Below, piece after piece: positions 9,760-18,683 of a stretch of DNA of 64,000 nt. The DNA is from Chitiniphilus eburneus (lineage in GTDB: Bacteria; Pseudomonadota; Gammaproteobacteria; Burkholderiales; Chitinibacteraceae). The stretch covers positions 93,748 to 157,747 of the forward strand of contig NZ_SUMF01000005.1 in assembly GCF_005048205.1 (NCBI RefSeq), written 5' to 3'. Each line of letters starts with the position of its first letter. Positions within the stretch are counted from its first letter, which is position 1. Below the pieces are notes generated by a model. The model saw only the letters and a program-made list of their open reading frames with translations, ran no database searches and was not told the DNA's origin. The position numbers and the translations under genes were made by a program.

Positions 9760-10453
9760 CGTTTCCATCACCGTGGTGATCATCGAGGACGATCGGCAGA
9801 TTCGCCGTTTCCTGCGCGTCACGCTCGAAGGCGAGGGCATGATCGTCCACGAGGCCGACACCGCGCGGCAGGGGCTGATCGACGTGGGCAACCGCAAGCC
9901 CGATCTGGTGATCGTCGACCTGGGCCTGCCCGATCTGGACGGCGTGGAACTGATCCGCAAGCTGCGCGGCTGGGCCACGTTGCCGATCCTGGTGATTTCC
10001 GCGCGCACGCAGGAGGCCGAAAAAGTGGCCGCGCTCGACGCTGGCGCCGACGACTACCTGACCAAGCCATTCGGCATCCCCGAATGTCTGGCACGCATCC
10101 GTGCGCTGCTGCGGCGCCACGCCGGCAACGCCGCTGGCCCGGCGCAGCGCTTCGGCTTCGGCGAGGTGAGCGTGGACCTGGCCGCGCGCCAGGTGACGAA
10201 GGGCGGCCAGCCGGTGCACCTCACCCCGATCGAATATCGCCTGCTGGCCACCTTGATCCGCCATGCCGACAAGGTCCTCACCCAGCGCGACCTGCTGCGT
10301 GAAGTGTGGGGCCCCTCGCACACCGAAAGCAGCCAGTACCTGCGCGTCTATATGGGCCACCTGCGGCAGAAGCTGGAAGACAACCCGGCGGACCCCCGGC
10401 ATATCCTCACCGAAACCGGGGTTGGGTATCGGCTGCTGAGTGGCCGGGGCTAG
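9752..10453 (+). CDS. kdpE: KdpE-type response regulator, OmpR family
   Basis: A 233-residue regulator: receiver domain (residues 1-120, acidic pair EDD near the start, phospho-acceptor region VIVDLGLPDLDG, switch lysine in TKPFG) and winged-helix DNA-binding domain (~130-230, with LTPIEYRLLATL and VGYRLL). The ATG at 9752 overlaps the end of kdpD, which implies translational coupling; upstream in-frame codons would run into kdpD. The known target in other bacteria is the kdpFABC promoter; that operon is not in this window, so the target here is unknown. Confidence 0.92.
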   Translation: MNDVSITVVIIEDDRQIRRFLRVTLEGEGMIVHEADTARQGLIDVGNRKPDLVIVDLGLPDLDGVELIRKLRGWATLPILVISARTQEAEKVAALDAGADDYLTKPFGIPECLARIRALLRRHAGNAAGPAQRFGFGEVSVDLAARQVTKGGQPVHLTPIEYRLLATLIRHADKVLTQRDLLREVWGPSHTESSQYLRVYMGHLRQKLEDNPADPRHILTETGVGYRLLSGRG

Positions 10454-10586
10454 GTGTCGAGTTGCATCCGTTCAATGGTTCTCACGCGCGCCGGGGGGCA
10501 AGCCAAGATAACGCTGTGCCCCGATGTGGTGTGTGTTTATCATGGCACGCATTATTTTTTTCTTTCCTTGGGCTTTCCTGTTTTCG

Positions 10587-13349
10587 ATGAAATCTGTTCG
10601 ACTTTTCTGTCTGCTCGCGGCGTTATTGCTGCCTTGTTCTGCCATGGCCGCCGATGTGGTGCGCGAAGGCTCGCTGGCCAACGGCCTGAATTACATGGTG
10701 CGTAGCCATGCCACGCCCACCGACAAGGTGGAACTTCGCCTCTTGGTGCGGGCGGGATCGATGCACGAGGCGGACGACGAGCGGGGCATCGCGCATCTGG
10801 TCGAGCACCTGGCGTTTGGCCGCACCCGGCATTTTGCGCCCGGCGAAGTGGTGGATTTCCTCAATGGCCAGGGCATGCGCATCGGCAGCGACAGCAATGC
10901 CTACACCTTTCATCATTTCACCAACTACCAGCTCAGCGTGAACCCCGACGTCACGGAGCGCGCCATGACGTTGCTGGCCGACTGGGCGGATGGCGGCATC
11001 GTGTTCGATCCCGCCATCGTCGCCAGGGAGCGCACCATCGTGCTCGATGAGATGCGCCTGGGCGAAGCGCAGTCCAAGGGGTATGGCGAATACCTGGACG
11101 CGATGTTTGCCGGGTCACGCTACGGTGAGCGCATGCCGATCGGCCAGGAGGCGGTGGTCCGCGATCTGCCGCTGGAGCGGATCGAGGCGTTCTACCGCCG
11201 CCACTACGTCGGGCCGCGCATGACGTTGCTGGTGGTGGGCGACATCGACGCAGCGCGGGTCGAAGCGCAGCTGAAGCAGGCGTTCGCCAGGGTGCCGGCC
11301 GGGCCGGCGCCGGACGAGCCCGCCGCGGTGGCGCTCAGCGGCGAGCGGCGCAGCTTCACCGAATTCCAGGCGCAATGGGCGCGGCGCTCCCAGCTCAACT
11401 GGGCGTGGCTCGAGGCGCAGCCGGTGTCGCGCCCGTTCGAGCAGGAGCTGGCCGATTACCAGCGTGTGTTGGCGATGATGCTGGTGCAGGCGCGGCTGGG
11501 GGCGGAACCCGGCTATTGGCCACTCGTCAATCTGACTCCGCAGTACCGGCAGTGGATCCTGCTACTGAACAGCAAGCAGGGTGGCGACCGTGCCACGGTC
11601 GAACGGCTGTACGGCACCATCGAAGCCGCCCGGCGCGACGGTTTCGGCGATGCCGAAGTGGCCGACGGCAAGCGCCGGCTGCGGGAGTTGATCGAAGCCA
11701 ACCACCCGCTGGACGCCGCACGCTGGACCAGCGCGGCGCTGGCCGACCAGTATCAGGTGGCCGCGCTGATGCGCGACAACTTCTACGAGCCGGCACAGTT
11801 GCACGCCTTGTTCGACCGCTTTGCCGAGCAGACCGATGCGGCGGCGGTGACCGAAGCCTGGCGCAGCCTGAGCGCGCAAGCGTCGCAGGTGGTTTCGGCC
11901 TGGCGCGCGCCGAGCGAGAACGCCACGACCTTCGTCGGCATCGACGACGGTGAGGTGGCACAAGTGGTGGCCGATCTGGGCGCGCGCGACAAGCTGGAAG
12001 CCGGTCAGGCGGCGAATACCGTGCAATTGATGGACCATTTGCCCCCATCGGGGCAGATCACGGCGCGCGAGGCGGCACCGGGCGGCGGCGTGTTGCGTCT
12101 GTCCAATGGCGCCACCGTGGTGTGGCAGCGGCAGCGTTCGCCCAGCGAGCAGATGGGGCTGTTGCTGATGATCGAGGGCGGCCAGTTGTCCGCCACGCGT
12201 CCCGAGTGGCTGGCGACCGCCGCAGTGCCGTTCTACCTGAACGAAGTTGGCTGGGGCGGCCTTTCGCGCGATCAAGTGCAGGCTGCGCTGGTCGGCAAGG
12301 CCACCACGATGTGGCCGTGGGTCGATCTGGACATGCACGGCCTGGGCGGCACCGCGCGTGCGGAGGAACTCGAAACGCTGCTGCAACTGGTGCACCTGCA
12401 ATTGCTGGAGCCCCCGCCCAGCGCCGTCGCGCGCGACTACGCGCTGTCGCGGCTGAAGGGCGGTAGCGGCGAATTCCTGGGTGCGGCATCGTGGCAGCGG
12501 CTATACGCGCCGCAGGTCTGGCCCTATGACAACTGGAAGGATCAGGACTACCGCCTGCTGTTCCCGCTGGAAGTGGTCACCGCGCACCGCAACCTGTACG
12601 GCGATCCGGCGCGCTGGACCGTGGCCATTACCGGCGTGGCCGATCCGGCCCGGCTGGAAGCGCTGGTCGCGCGCTACCTGGGCAGCGTGGCGCCACGCAC
12701 GCCCAGCCGCGCCGCGCCGGCGCCGCAGCGCCTTCAGGCCTATGCGCAGCATGTCTATGGGGGTAGCCAGCCCGGCAAGCGCGAAGCCAGCTTCATCTGG
12801 CGGGTGATGGCGCCGGAGGATTTCAACGGTGACGATGCATGGATCGCCTATTCGCTGGTGGACATCCTGCGCCAGCGCCTGATGGCCAGCCTGCGCTTCG
12901 AGCAGGGCAGTGCCTATGGGGTGGCGGCCGGGCACGGCATGTTCCGTTCGCTGGGGGTTGGCATGTGGCTGCGCACCAGCGGCCCCGCCGAGGCCTGCGC
13001 CCGCACCATCGAGACCACGGTGGCGACCATCGGCCAACTGGCGCGCGAAGGCGTGACCGACGCCGAGTTCCAGATGGCGCAGGCGCGCTCGCGCAAATGG
13101 GTGGCCGATCTGCCGCAGATGCCGGCGGACTACGCCAGTGCCATCGCCTTCCAGTACGGCATGGGCGGCACGGCCGCGCTGGCGTTCGACCCCGCGAAGC
13201 GCTACACCCAGGCGCAGCTCGATGCCGCCGCCGCGCGCTGGCTGGCGCCCGAACACCTTTATCTGGAACGCAACGGCTGCGCCGGCACCTGGGGTGACCA
13301 CGATCTGGCGGCGCTGTGGCAGGCTCCGGCCCGGGTGGCGGGGCAGTAG
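10587..13349 (+). CDS. Periplasmic M16 family zinc peptidase, PqqL-like
   Basis: A 920-residue predicted secreted peptidase. The chosen start at 10587 gives a clear signal peptide (MKSVRLFCLLAALLLPCSAMA); two earlier in-frame ATGs (10524, 10542) have no ribosome site and would bury it. The inverted zinc motif HLVEH is at residues 70-74 (H70, E73, H74) and a downstream ligand candidate is Glu155 in the DEMRLGE stretch. Length and four-lobed M16 layout (active N half, inactive C half) resemble PqqL and related periplasmic proteases. The stop codon TAG is the first three bases of the inverted-repeat element that follows. Substrate unknown. Confidence 0.88.
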   Translation: MKSVRLFCLLAALLLPCSAMAADVVREGSLANGLNYMVRSHATPTDKVELRLLVRAGSMHEADDERGIAHLVEHLAFGRTRHFAPGEVVDFLNGQGMRIGSDSNAYTFHHFTNYQLSVNPDVTERAMTLLADWADGGIVFDPAIVARERTIVLDEMRLGEAQSKGYGEYLDAMFAGSRYGERMPIGQEAVVRDLPLERIEAFYRRHYVGPRMTLLVVGDIDAARVEAQLKQAFARVPAGPAPDEPAAVALSGERRSFTEFQAQWARRSQLNWAWLEAQPVSRPFEQELADYQRVLAMMLVQARLGAEPGYWPLVNLTPQYRQWILLLNSKQGGDRATVERLYGTIEAARRDGFGDAEVADGKRRLRELIEANHPLDAARWTSAALADQYQVAALMRDNFYEPAQLHALFDRFAEQTDAAAVTEAWRSLSAQASQVVSAWRAPSENATTFVGIDDGEVAQVVADLGARDKLEAGQAANTVQLMDHLPPSGQITAREAAPGGGVLRLSNGATVVWQRQRSPSEQMGLLLMIEGGQLSATRPEWLATAAVPFYLNEVGWGGLSRDQVQAALVGKATTMWPWVDLDMHGLGGTARAEELETLLQLVHLQLLEPPPSAVARDYALSRLKGGSGEFLGAASWQRLYAPQVWPYDNWKDQDYRLLFPLEVVTAHRNLYGDPARWTVAITGVADPARLEALVARYLGSVAPRTPSRAAPAPQRLQAYAQHVYGGSQPGKREASFIWRVMAPEDFNGDDAWIAYSLVDILRQRLMASLRFEQGSAYGVAAGHGMFRSLGVGMWLRTSGPAEACARTIETTVATIGQLAREGVTDAEFQMAQARSRKWVADLPQMPADYASAIAFQYGMGGTAALAFDPAKRYTQAQLDAAAARWLAPEHLYLERNGCAGTWGDHDLAALWQAPARVAGQ

Positions 13350-13400
13350 GGCGTGTCGTCACCTGTTTCACGACAGCGAAACAGGTGACGACACGCCCTA
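13347..13400. repeat. Minimal MITE-like hairpin, copy C
   Basis: A 54-bp perfect hairpin: 23-bp arms (13347-13369 and 13378-13400) around an 8-base loop. Arms match the outer arms of copy B and the whole 110-bp interior is gone, so it is an internal-deletion derivative. Its first bases, TAG, are the stop codon of the M16 peptidase gene. It could also stop transcription, though no T-tract follows. Confidence 0.8.
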
Positions 13401-13515
13401 ACCTCCTACAACAAGTCCCGCATGGGCCCGACAGTACGGCCGCGCGGCGCGGCGCACACTTGTCGCATCCGGCCGCCTTCCGACAGGGGGCGGCCTCGAC
13501 TGCGAGGAGAGTTCG

Positions 13516-14046
13516 ATGCTGAGCGAACTGATATCCGGCGAGCGGGCGCGTACCAAGATTGCCGCCTTGTTCGATTCCGAATCCGCGGCGGCCAATGCCG
13601 CCAACCGCGTGCAGCGCACCGCTGGCGTGCCGGTGGGGCAGGTACAACTGGTATGCCCGGGCGAGCGCCATTTCGGGCGCAAGCTGGAGCCCGAAACACG
13701 CGGTATCGTGCGAACCGCCATCCGTGCGCATGTCACGCTGGGGCTGGCAGGCGCGGTACTGGGACTGATTGTCTATGGCGTGCTGTACATCGCCGGCAAC
13801 CCGGCCGTGGTCAGCAGCCCATATGTGGCGGCGGTGCTGGCGGCGGTGTTCGGGCTGGTGTTCGGCCTGCTGGCCGGTGGCCTCGCCACCGCGCGGCCCG
13901 ATCATCAGGCCGTGGTTACGCCGGTGCGGGACGCGATCAAGGCGGGGCGCTGGGCGGTGGTGGTGCATCCGGCGTCGCCCCAGCAATGCGACGATGCGCT
14001 GAAGGTGCTGCATGGCGTGAGCAACGAGGTGGTGCGCACGATCTGA
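13516..14046 (+). CDS. Small inner-membrane protein of unknown function
   Basis: A 176-residue protein with a soluble N-terminal region (1-70), two adjacent hydrophobic helices separated by a short loop (~77-97 and ~104-125) and a soluble C-terminal region containing a VVVHP stretch. The N-terminal fold, with DSESAAANAANRV and VQLVCPGE, suggests a small ferredoxin-like alpha/beta domain of the kind found in general stress membrane proteins; that is a guess. A strong ribosome site (GAGGAG) sits 7 nt before the ATG. Convergent with mutY; a bidirectional hairpin follows the stop. Confidence 0.75.
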   Translation: MLSELISGERARTKIAALFDSESAAANAANRVQRTAGVPVGQVQLVCPGERHFGRKLEPETRGIVRTAIRAHVTLGLAGAVLGLIVYGVLYIAGNPAVVSSPYVAAVLAAVFGLVFGLLAGGLATARPDHQAVVTPVRDAIKAGRWAVVVHPASPQQCDDALKVLHGVSNEVVRTI

Positions 14047-14058
14047 CCGGGGTGTTTC

Positions 14059-14102
14059 CCCCCAATGAAACAGCCCCGTTCGCGGGGCTGTTTCATTGGG
14101 GG
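14059..14102. terminator. Bidirectional terminator, 20-bp stem with TTCG tetraloop
   Basis: Bases 14059-14078 pair perfectly with 14083-14102 across a TTCG loop. The stem is GC-rich near the loop and A/T-rich further out (AATGAAA on one side, TTTCATT on the other), giving a short U-run in either direction. It lies between the convergent genes ending at 14046 and 14113. Confidence 0.85.
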
Positions 14103-14112
14103 CTGACCGTGT

Positions 14113-15153
14113 TCAGCCGGGCCTCGTCAGCAGTTTGCGCAGCGGCGTCGGAATGCCGGCGGCCAAGGCTTCGGCGCGGGTGAACCAGCGGCCGGCGGTT
14201 TCGCGCAGCACGGGCGCATGGCCCACCACGCGTGCCGGCAGCGGGGTGATGGTCAGGCGGAAATGCGTGAACACATGGATGAAGTCGGCACCGGCCGGGC
14301 CAGCTTCGATGTCCAGGCCAAAGCGGCTGCGGCATGCGGGTTCGGCGTCGAGCGTGGTTGCCACTTCGGGCAGGCTCCACAAACCGCCCCAGATACCGCT
14401 GGGCGGGCGTTGCTCCAGCAGCAGCCGGCCTGCATCATCCGCGATCAGCAGCATCACCGTATTGCGCTCGGGTATGGTTTTTTTCGGCTTGGGCGTGGGT
14501 AGCTCGTGCTGGCGGCCCTCGATGCGCGCCACGCAGTCGTCGCTGAGCGGACAGGCCATGCAGGCGGGTTTGCGCGGGGTACAGACCGTGGCGCCCAGGT
14601 CCATTTGCGCCTGGGTATAGGCGGGCATGGCGGACGCATCATGCGGCAGCAGGTCTTCCGCCAGCCGCCATAGCCGTTGCTCGACGGCGCGCTCGCCGGG
14701 AAACCCGGCGATGCCGGCCCAGCGGGTGAGCACGCGCTTGACGTTGCCGTCGAGGATGGGGGTACGCACCGCGTACGAGAATGCGGCGATGGCGGCGGCG
14801 GTGGAGCGGCCGATGCCGGGCAATTCCGCCAGTTGCGCCGGATCGCGCGGAAACGCGCCGTCGAAGCGCGCCATCACCATGCGCGCGGCGGCATGCAGGT
14901 TGCGTGCGCGGCTGTAATAGCCCAGCCCGCTCCACAGCGCCAGCACATCGTCCTGCGGCGCGGCAGCCAGATCGGCCACGCCGGGAAAACGTTCCAGGAA
15001 CCGGGCGTAGTACGGCAGCACCGTCGTTACCTGCGTCTGTTGCAGCATGATTTCGGACAACCAGACGCGATAGGCGTCGCTGACCTGCCATGGCAGGTCG
15101 TGGCGGCCGTGGCTGGCATGCCAGGCGATCAGGCGTTCGGCGAAGGGGGTCAT
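14113..15153 (-). CDS. mutY: A/G-specific adenine DNA glycosylase MutY
   Basis: A 346-residue base-excision repair enzyme that removes adenine opposite 8-oxoguanine. Visible: the helix-hairpin-helix with LPGIGRSTAAAI, the catalytic Asp in ILDGNVKRVL, the 4Fe-4S ligands in C-x6-C-x2-C-x5-C spacing (starting at about residue 191), and a C-terminal NUDIX-like domain (~225-346, containing HVFTHFRL) that reads 8-oxoG. The length is near the E. coli protein. The ATG at 15153 overlaps the stop of the AsmA-like gene in an ATGA, so the two are translationally coupled. Confidence 0.96.
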   Translation of the reverse strand: MTPFAERLIAWHASHGRHDLPWQVSDAYRVWLSEIMLQQTQVTTVLPYYARFLERFPGVADLAAAPQDDVLALWSGLGYYSRARNLHAAARMVMARFDGAFPRDPAQLAELPGIGRSTAAAIAAFSYAVRTPILDGNVKRVLTRWAGIAGFPGERAVEQRLWRLAEDLLPHDASAMPAYTQAQMDLGATVCTPRKPACMACPLSDDCVARIEGRQHELPTPKPKKTIPERNTVMLLIADDAGRLLLEQRPPSGIWGGLWSLPEVATTLDAEPACRSRFGLDIEAGPAGADFIHVFTHFRLTITPLPARVVGHAPVLRETAGRWFTRAEALAAGIPTPLRKLLTRPG

Positions 15154-17414
15154 TTCCTGGCAGGTGTCGGGGTGGGGAGCTTGCGCGGTGGCTTGGCGCC
15201 ACTGGCGGGTGGGGAGGGCTTGGCGGCAGCGGGCTTGGCGGGTGCTTTCGTGGCGGCTTTCTGCCGCGCTTCGAGCTGTTCGCGCAGCGTACTGTAATCG
15301 ATGCGGTATTCGGGGGATGCGAGCGAGCCGGTCAGGCGGATCGGCACCGTCAGGCCCACGATATCGCGCAGCTCGGGCACGCGCGGGTTGGCGCTGGCGC
15401 GCATGGTGTAGTCGATGCTGCCCCGGCCCAGGTCGATCTGGCCGCCGCCATCCAGCCGCAGCAGGCCGGTGCCGACGTACAGGTCGCGATTGTTGGCGAT
15501 GCCGTCCTTGATCGCCAGGCTGGCGTGCAGCTCGGAGAAGTGCGTGCTCGCCTTCATGTCGGCCGGGCTGACCTGCTCGCCATTCATCAGTTTCAACTGC
15601 TGGTTGGCGGTGCGCAGCAGCGCTTCCAGGTCCATCCCCCGGATCAGGCCGCGCGCCAGCGACATCCGCGCCCGGCCATTGGCCGAGCCGCGGATTTCGG
15701 ACAGGCGCGAGCCGCGCGCCGAGACATCCAGGTCGAGCTGGCCGCGCCCTTCGAAGCGCGACGTCGCCAGCAGGTCGTTCATCAACGGATTGACGTTCAC
15801 ATCGGACAGCAACTGCCGCACATGAAAGCTGGGCACATCGCCGGAGGCATCGATCTCCATCTGGCCGGACAACTCGCCGCCGTAGATGTGTGCCGACAGT
15901 GGGTCCAGCCGCACCTTGCCGTCGTTGGCCATGAACTGTAGCGCGATGTTCTGCAGGTGCAGGTTCTTCACCACGAATTCGCCGATATGCAGTTGCCCCT
16001 CGGCATCCAGTTGCTGGAGCCAGCCGAATTCGAACGGCGTTTCGGTATCGACCGCCTTGGCGCCTTCGGCCACGGCCGGCAGGTAGGGGGTGAGATCGAG
16101 CCGGGCGAGGTCCAGGTTGAGGCGGTAGCTCGGGTTGACGAAGTTGCTCACCGAGAACAGCGTGGCGAACTCGGCGCCATCCAGCGTGCCGCGATTGTCG
16201 AGCGAGATGGTTTCCTGTTGCAGGTCCATTTTCGCCTCGCCGGACAGTTCGAACGGGATGGCGCCGCGCGGCAGGCCCTTGTTGGTGTAGGTGCCGGTCA
16301 GGCGGTAGTTGGGCAGGCGCGCCAGCGTGCCCTGGTGCAGTTCCAGCGGGCTGGCGAAATTGAGGGTGAAGGTCTGCTCCGGCGAACTGAGTTTCACGTC
16401 GAGCTTGGCCGCGTCGGCGCGCAGCGAGCCGCGTTGCGTTCCCGCCAGCGCCGGCACGTCCACTTCGGCCTCGATGCGGCTTTGCGGGCTGCGGATATCC
16501 AGGGCGAACTTCAGGTCGTTCAACCGCGCCACGCCGTTGCGGAAATCGATACGCGGGGCGTCCACCGTCCATTGCCACGCCTGCTGCGCCCGGGTGCCCA
16601 CCGCCTTCACCTTGAGCGAGCCGCCGTTCAGGCGCAGCGGCTCCCAGCCGTAGACCAGCTCGCCGGTGGCGTCGAGTTGCGCATGCGCCACGCCCAGGCT
16701 GTCGCCGCTCTTGCCCTGCTGCGTCATGTTCAGCGTCAGCCCCGCCACGTACAGCCTGCGCTCGGCGGCGATATAGCGCAGTGCCGCGCCCGCTTCGGTA
16801 TGGCTGCGCCACCGGACGCTGCCGTTCTGCGCCAGGGCGAAGTCGCCGCTCAGTTTCAGCGCGCCTTCCTTGGGATCGGTGGGGTGATCCACCAACAGCT
16901 TCAGGTTGCTCAGGCTGACCGCGTCGCCAGTGGTGGTGTCGGCATAATCGAAACGGCCATCGGTGAACTCCAGCGCCTGTAGGTCGAATCGCAGCTCCGC
17001 GTGCGCGCCACGGCTGGAAAGCAGGTCGTCGAAGTTATAGCGGCCATCGGCGATGCGGCGGATCGACAGCTCGGGGCGATCCACCTCCAGCCGGGTGATG
17101 CTGACCTGATGCCGCCGCAGCAACGCCCAGGGCGAGAGCTGGATGCGCACGCGATCGGCGTGGGCGAACCGGGTAATGGCATCGGTCTCGGACAGCGTGA
17201 CGTCTTCGGCGATCAGGCCGGGGGAGGGCAGCAGCACCACGTGCGTGGTGCCCTGGATCGACAGCATGCGACCGGTTTCGCGGAAAACCAGCGCGCGCAG
17301 TTCGTTGCGCGCGTACTCGGCGTCGAAGAAATACGGGCCGACACCCAGCAACAGCGTCAGCGCGAACGCCAGCAGCAGGGTGATCCGGAAGGGACGGGAA
17401 TGACGGAGGTCCAT
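15150..17414 (-). CDS. AsmA family protein
   Basis: A 754-residue protein with one N-terminal membrane anchor (residues ~10-29) and a long periplasmic, beta-strand-rich body, typical of AsmA/YhdP-type proteins. The N-terminal AsmA domain is recognisable (FRETGRMLSIQG, LIAEDVTLSE, DRVRIQLSPWALL) and the C-terminal part holds the second AsmA block (SARGSRLSEIRGSANGRARM). Family members are linked to outer-membrane assembly and phospholipid transfer between membranes. The last ~40 residues are Pro/Lys/Ala-rich. It overlaps mutY by 4 nt, an order common in betaproteobacteria. Confidence 0.88.
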   Translation of the reverse strand: MDLRHSRPFRITLLLAFALTLLLGVGPYFFDAEYARNELRALVFRETGRMLSIQGTTHVVLLPSPGLIAEDVTLSETDAITRFAHADRVRIQLSPWALLRRHQVSITRLEVDRPELSIRRIADGRYNFDDLLSSRGAHAELRFDLQALEFTDGRFDYADTTTGDAVSLSNLKLLVDHPTDPKEGALKLSGDFALAQNGSVRWRSHTEAGAALRYIAAERRLYVAGLTLNMTQQGKSGDSLGVAHAQLDATGELVYGWEPLRLNGGSLKVKAVGTRAQQAWQWTVDAPRIDFRNGVARLNDLKFALDIRSPQSRIEAEVDVPALAGTQRGSLRADAAKLDVKLSSPEQTFTLNFASPLELHQGTLARLPNYRLTGTYTNKGLPRGAIPFELSGEAKMDLQQETISLDNRGTLDGAEFATLFSVSNFVNPSYRLNLDLARLDLTPYLPAVAEGAKAVDTETPFEFGWLQQLDAEGQLHIGEFVVKNLHLQNIALQFMANDGKVRLDPLSAHIYGGELSGQMEIDASGDVPSFHVRQLLSDVNVNPLMNDLLATSRFEGRGQLDLDVSARGSRLSEIRGSANGRARMSLARGLIRGMDLEALLRTANQQLKLMNGEQVSPADMKASTHFSELHASLAIKDGIANNRDLYVGTGLLRLDGGGQIDLGRGSIDYTMRASANPRVPELRDIVGLTVPIRLTGSLASPEYRIDYSTLREQLEARQKAATKAPAKPAAAKPSPPASGAKPPRKLPTPTPARK

Positions 17415-17750
17415 TCGTGGGCAGGCGGTTTGAATGCGGCCGATTATCGCGAACGTGCGAATGTTTTCCTAGCACCTATTTGGCGCAGCTCGGTGATCGG
17501 TGGTGGACCGGTGGCCGGGCGCGCCTGGAGATCCGGGGCTTCGCGCCGCGTGGATCGGCTGCCGTCTTGCGCGCGGCCTGCCCCGCGGGGCAGGCCGGCA
17601 GCGGCGTCTCCAGATCGATTCGACCGCCTGCCACCGGCATCCAGCCCGTGCTGAACGCAGTTTCAAACGGCCTGATTCGTGACATTCCCCTCTTGTTCCC
17701 CGGGCCGGTTGAACTAACATTGCCCGATCGCTTTCCCAAGGAAGTCCGCA
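17415..17750. other. Divergent intergenic region, AsmA-like gene / thioesterase gene
   Basis: This 336-bp region between divergent genes should carry promoters for both, but I see no clear -35/-10 pair. It includes a perfect 24-bp palindrome at 17574-17597. A ribosome site (AAGGAAG) closes it at about 17738-17744. Confidence 0.5.
17574..17597. repeat. Perfect 24-bp GC palindrome
   Basis: Bases 17574-17585 (CGGCCTGCCCCG) are the exact reverse complement of 17586-17597, without spacer. It lies midway between divergent genes with no T-tract, so it is not a standard terminator. It may be a protein-binding site or cruciform; no second copy was noticed. Confidence 0.6.
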
Positions 17751-18161
17751 ATGCCCCAACCCACCCGCATCAAGGTGCGCGGCTATCATCTCGACCTGTA
17801 TGGCCACGTCAACAACGCCCGTTATCTGGAATTCCTGGAAGAAGCGCGCTGGAACATGATGGAGGAGGGCGGGCAGCTCGACTGGTTCATGCAACAGCGC
17901 CTGGCGCTGGTGATCAGCCGCATCGACATCCAGTACAAGCGCCCGGCCTCCATGGGCGACGAATTGCTGGTGGATAGCGTGCTGTCGTCGCTGGCGGAAC
18001 GCCACGGCGTGGTCACCCAACGCATCGTGCGGGCCGACAACGGCAAGCTGGTGGCACAGGCCGACGTCACCTTCGCGGTCATCCATCCCGATCAGCCCGG
18101 CGCGCAGCCCATGGCGGGCGAAATCGCCGAACGCCTGAGCAACCTGCTGGAGGAGCGCTGA
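17751..18161 (+). CDS. Acyl-CoA thioesterase, 4-hydroxybenzoyl-CoA thioesterase fold
   Basis: A 136-residue single hotdog-domain protein. The family signature is visible at residues ~14-26 (DLYGHVNNARYLE), with the catalytic Asp followed by HVNN. It resembles FadM/YbgC-type enzymes that hydrolyse acyl-CoA. AAGGAAG lies 6 nt before the ATG. The next gene starts 1 nt after the stop, so it heads a short operon. Substrate chain length cannot be told. Confidence 0.88.
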   Translation: MPQPTRIKVRGYHLDLYGHVNNARYLEFLEEARWNMMEEGGQLDWFMQQRLALVISRIDIQYKRPASMGDELLVDSVLSSLAERHGVVTQRIVRADNGKLVAQADVTFAVIHPDQPGAQPMAGEIAERLSNLLEER

Positions 18162-18162
18162 G

Positions 18163-18642
18163 ATGCGCCGCTTGCTGATCCTGTGCGTGACCTTGCTGCT
18201 GGCGGCCTGCGCCGGGTTGCCCACCAACCTGGAAAAGCCGCGCGTCTCGCTGGCGGGTATTTCGCTGAAAGAGGCGGGCCTGTTCGAGCAACGCTTCACC
18301 CTGACGCTGCGCGTGGAGAACCCCAACAACGTGGCGTTGCCGATCAAGGGGCTGGATACCACGCTGGCGGTCAACGACAAACCGCTGGCCTCGGGCGTCG
18401 CCGCGCAATCGGTGACGATCCCTGCGATGGGCGAGGCGAAACTGGCGATCGACGTCACCAGCAACCTGGCGGCGCTGGTGCGCCAGCTACGCGCCGCCAA
18501 CGGACAGGGCGCGCCGCGCTATCGGCTAACGGGTAAACTGTTCGTGCCGCTTCGCGCCGACGGCATCCCCTTCGACCTCGAAGGAGAGGTTCCGGCGATC
18601 GAGGGGCTGTTCGAGCCGGCCGGGAAAACCCAGCAGTTCTAG
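18163..18642 (+). CDS. LEA14-like (WHy domain) lipoprotein
   Basis: A 159-residue lipoprotein: lipobox LLAAC with Cys at residue 16, then a single immunoglobulin-like LEA type 2 domain (LTLRVENPNNVALPIKGLD is typical). Such proteins are small periplasmic or outer-membrane lipoproteins of unclear role, sometimes tied to desiccation tolerance. The ribosome site GGAGGAG lies within the end of the thioesterase gene, 1 nt upstream, so the two are probably co-translated. Confidence 0.85.
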   Translation: MRRLLILCVTLLLAACAGLPTNLEKPRVSLAGISLKEAGLFEQRFTLTLRVENPNNVALPIKGLDTTLAVNDKPLASGVAAQSVTIPAMGEAKLAIDVTSNLAALVRQLRAANGQGAPRYRLTGKLFVPLRADGIPFDLEGEVPAIEGLFEPAGKTQQF

Positions 18643-18683
18643 CCGCCGCGCTGCCGTGAAACGAAAACGAGCCTGTTCCTGCC

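Noticed and set aside
7024..10008. 994-residue minus-strand frame opposite kdpD
   Set aside because: Antisense shadow of kdpD and kdpE in high-GC DNA; low-complexity Arg/Gln/His composition and no domain.
10451..10495. Possible fifth remnant of the inverted-repeat family at the kdpE stop (TAG followed by GTGTCGAG)
   Set aside because: Only scattered matches; alignment needs several gaps, so chance is a good explanation.
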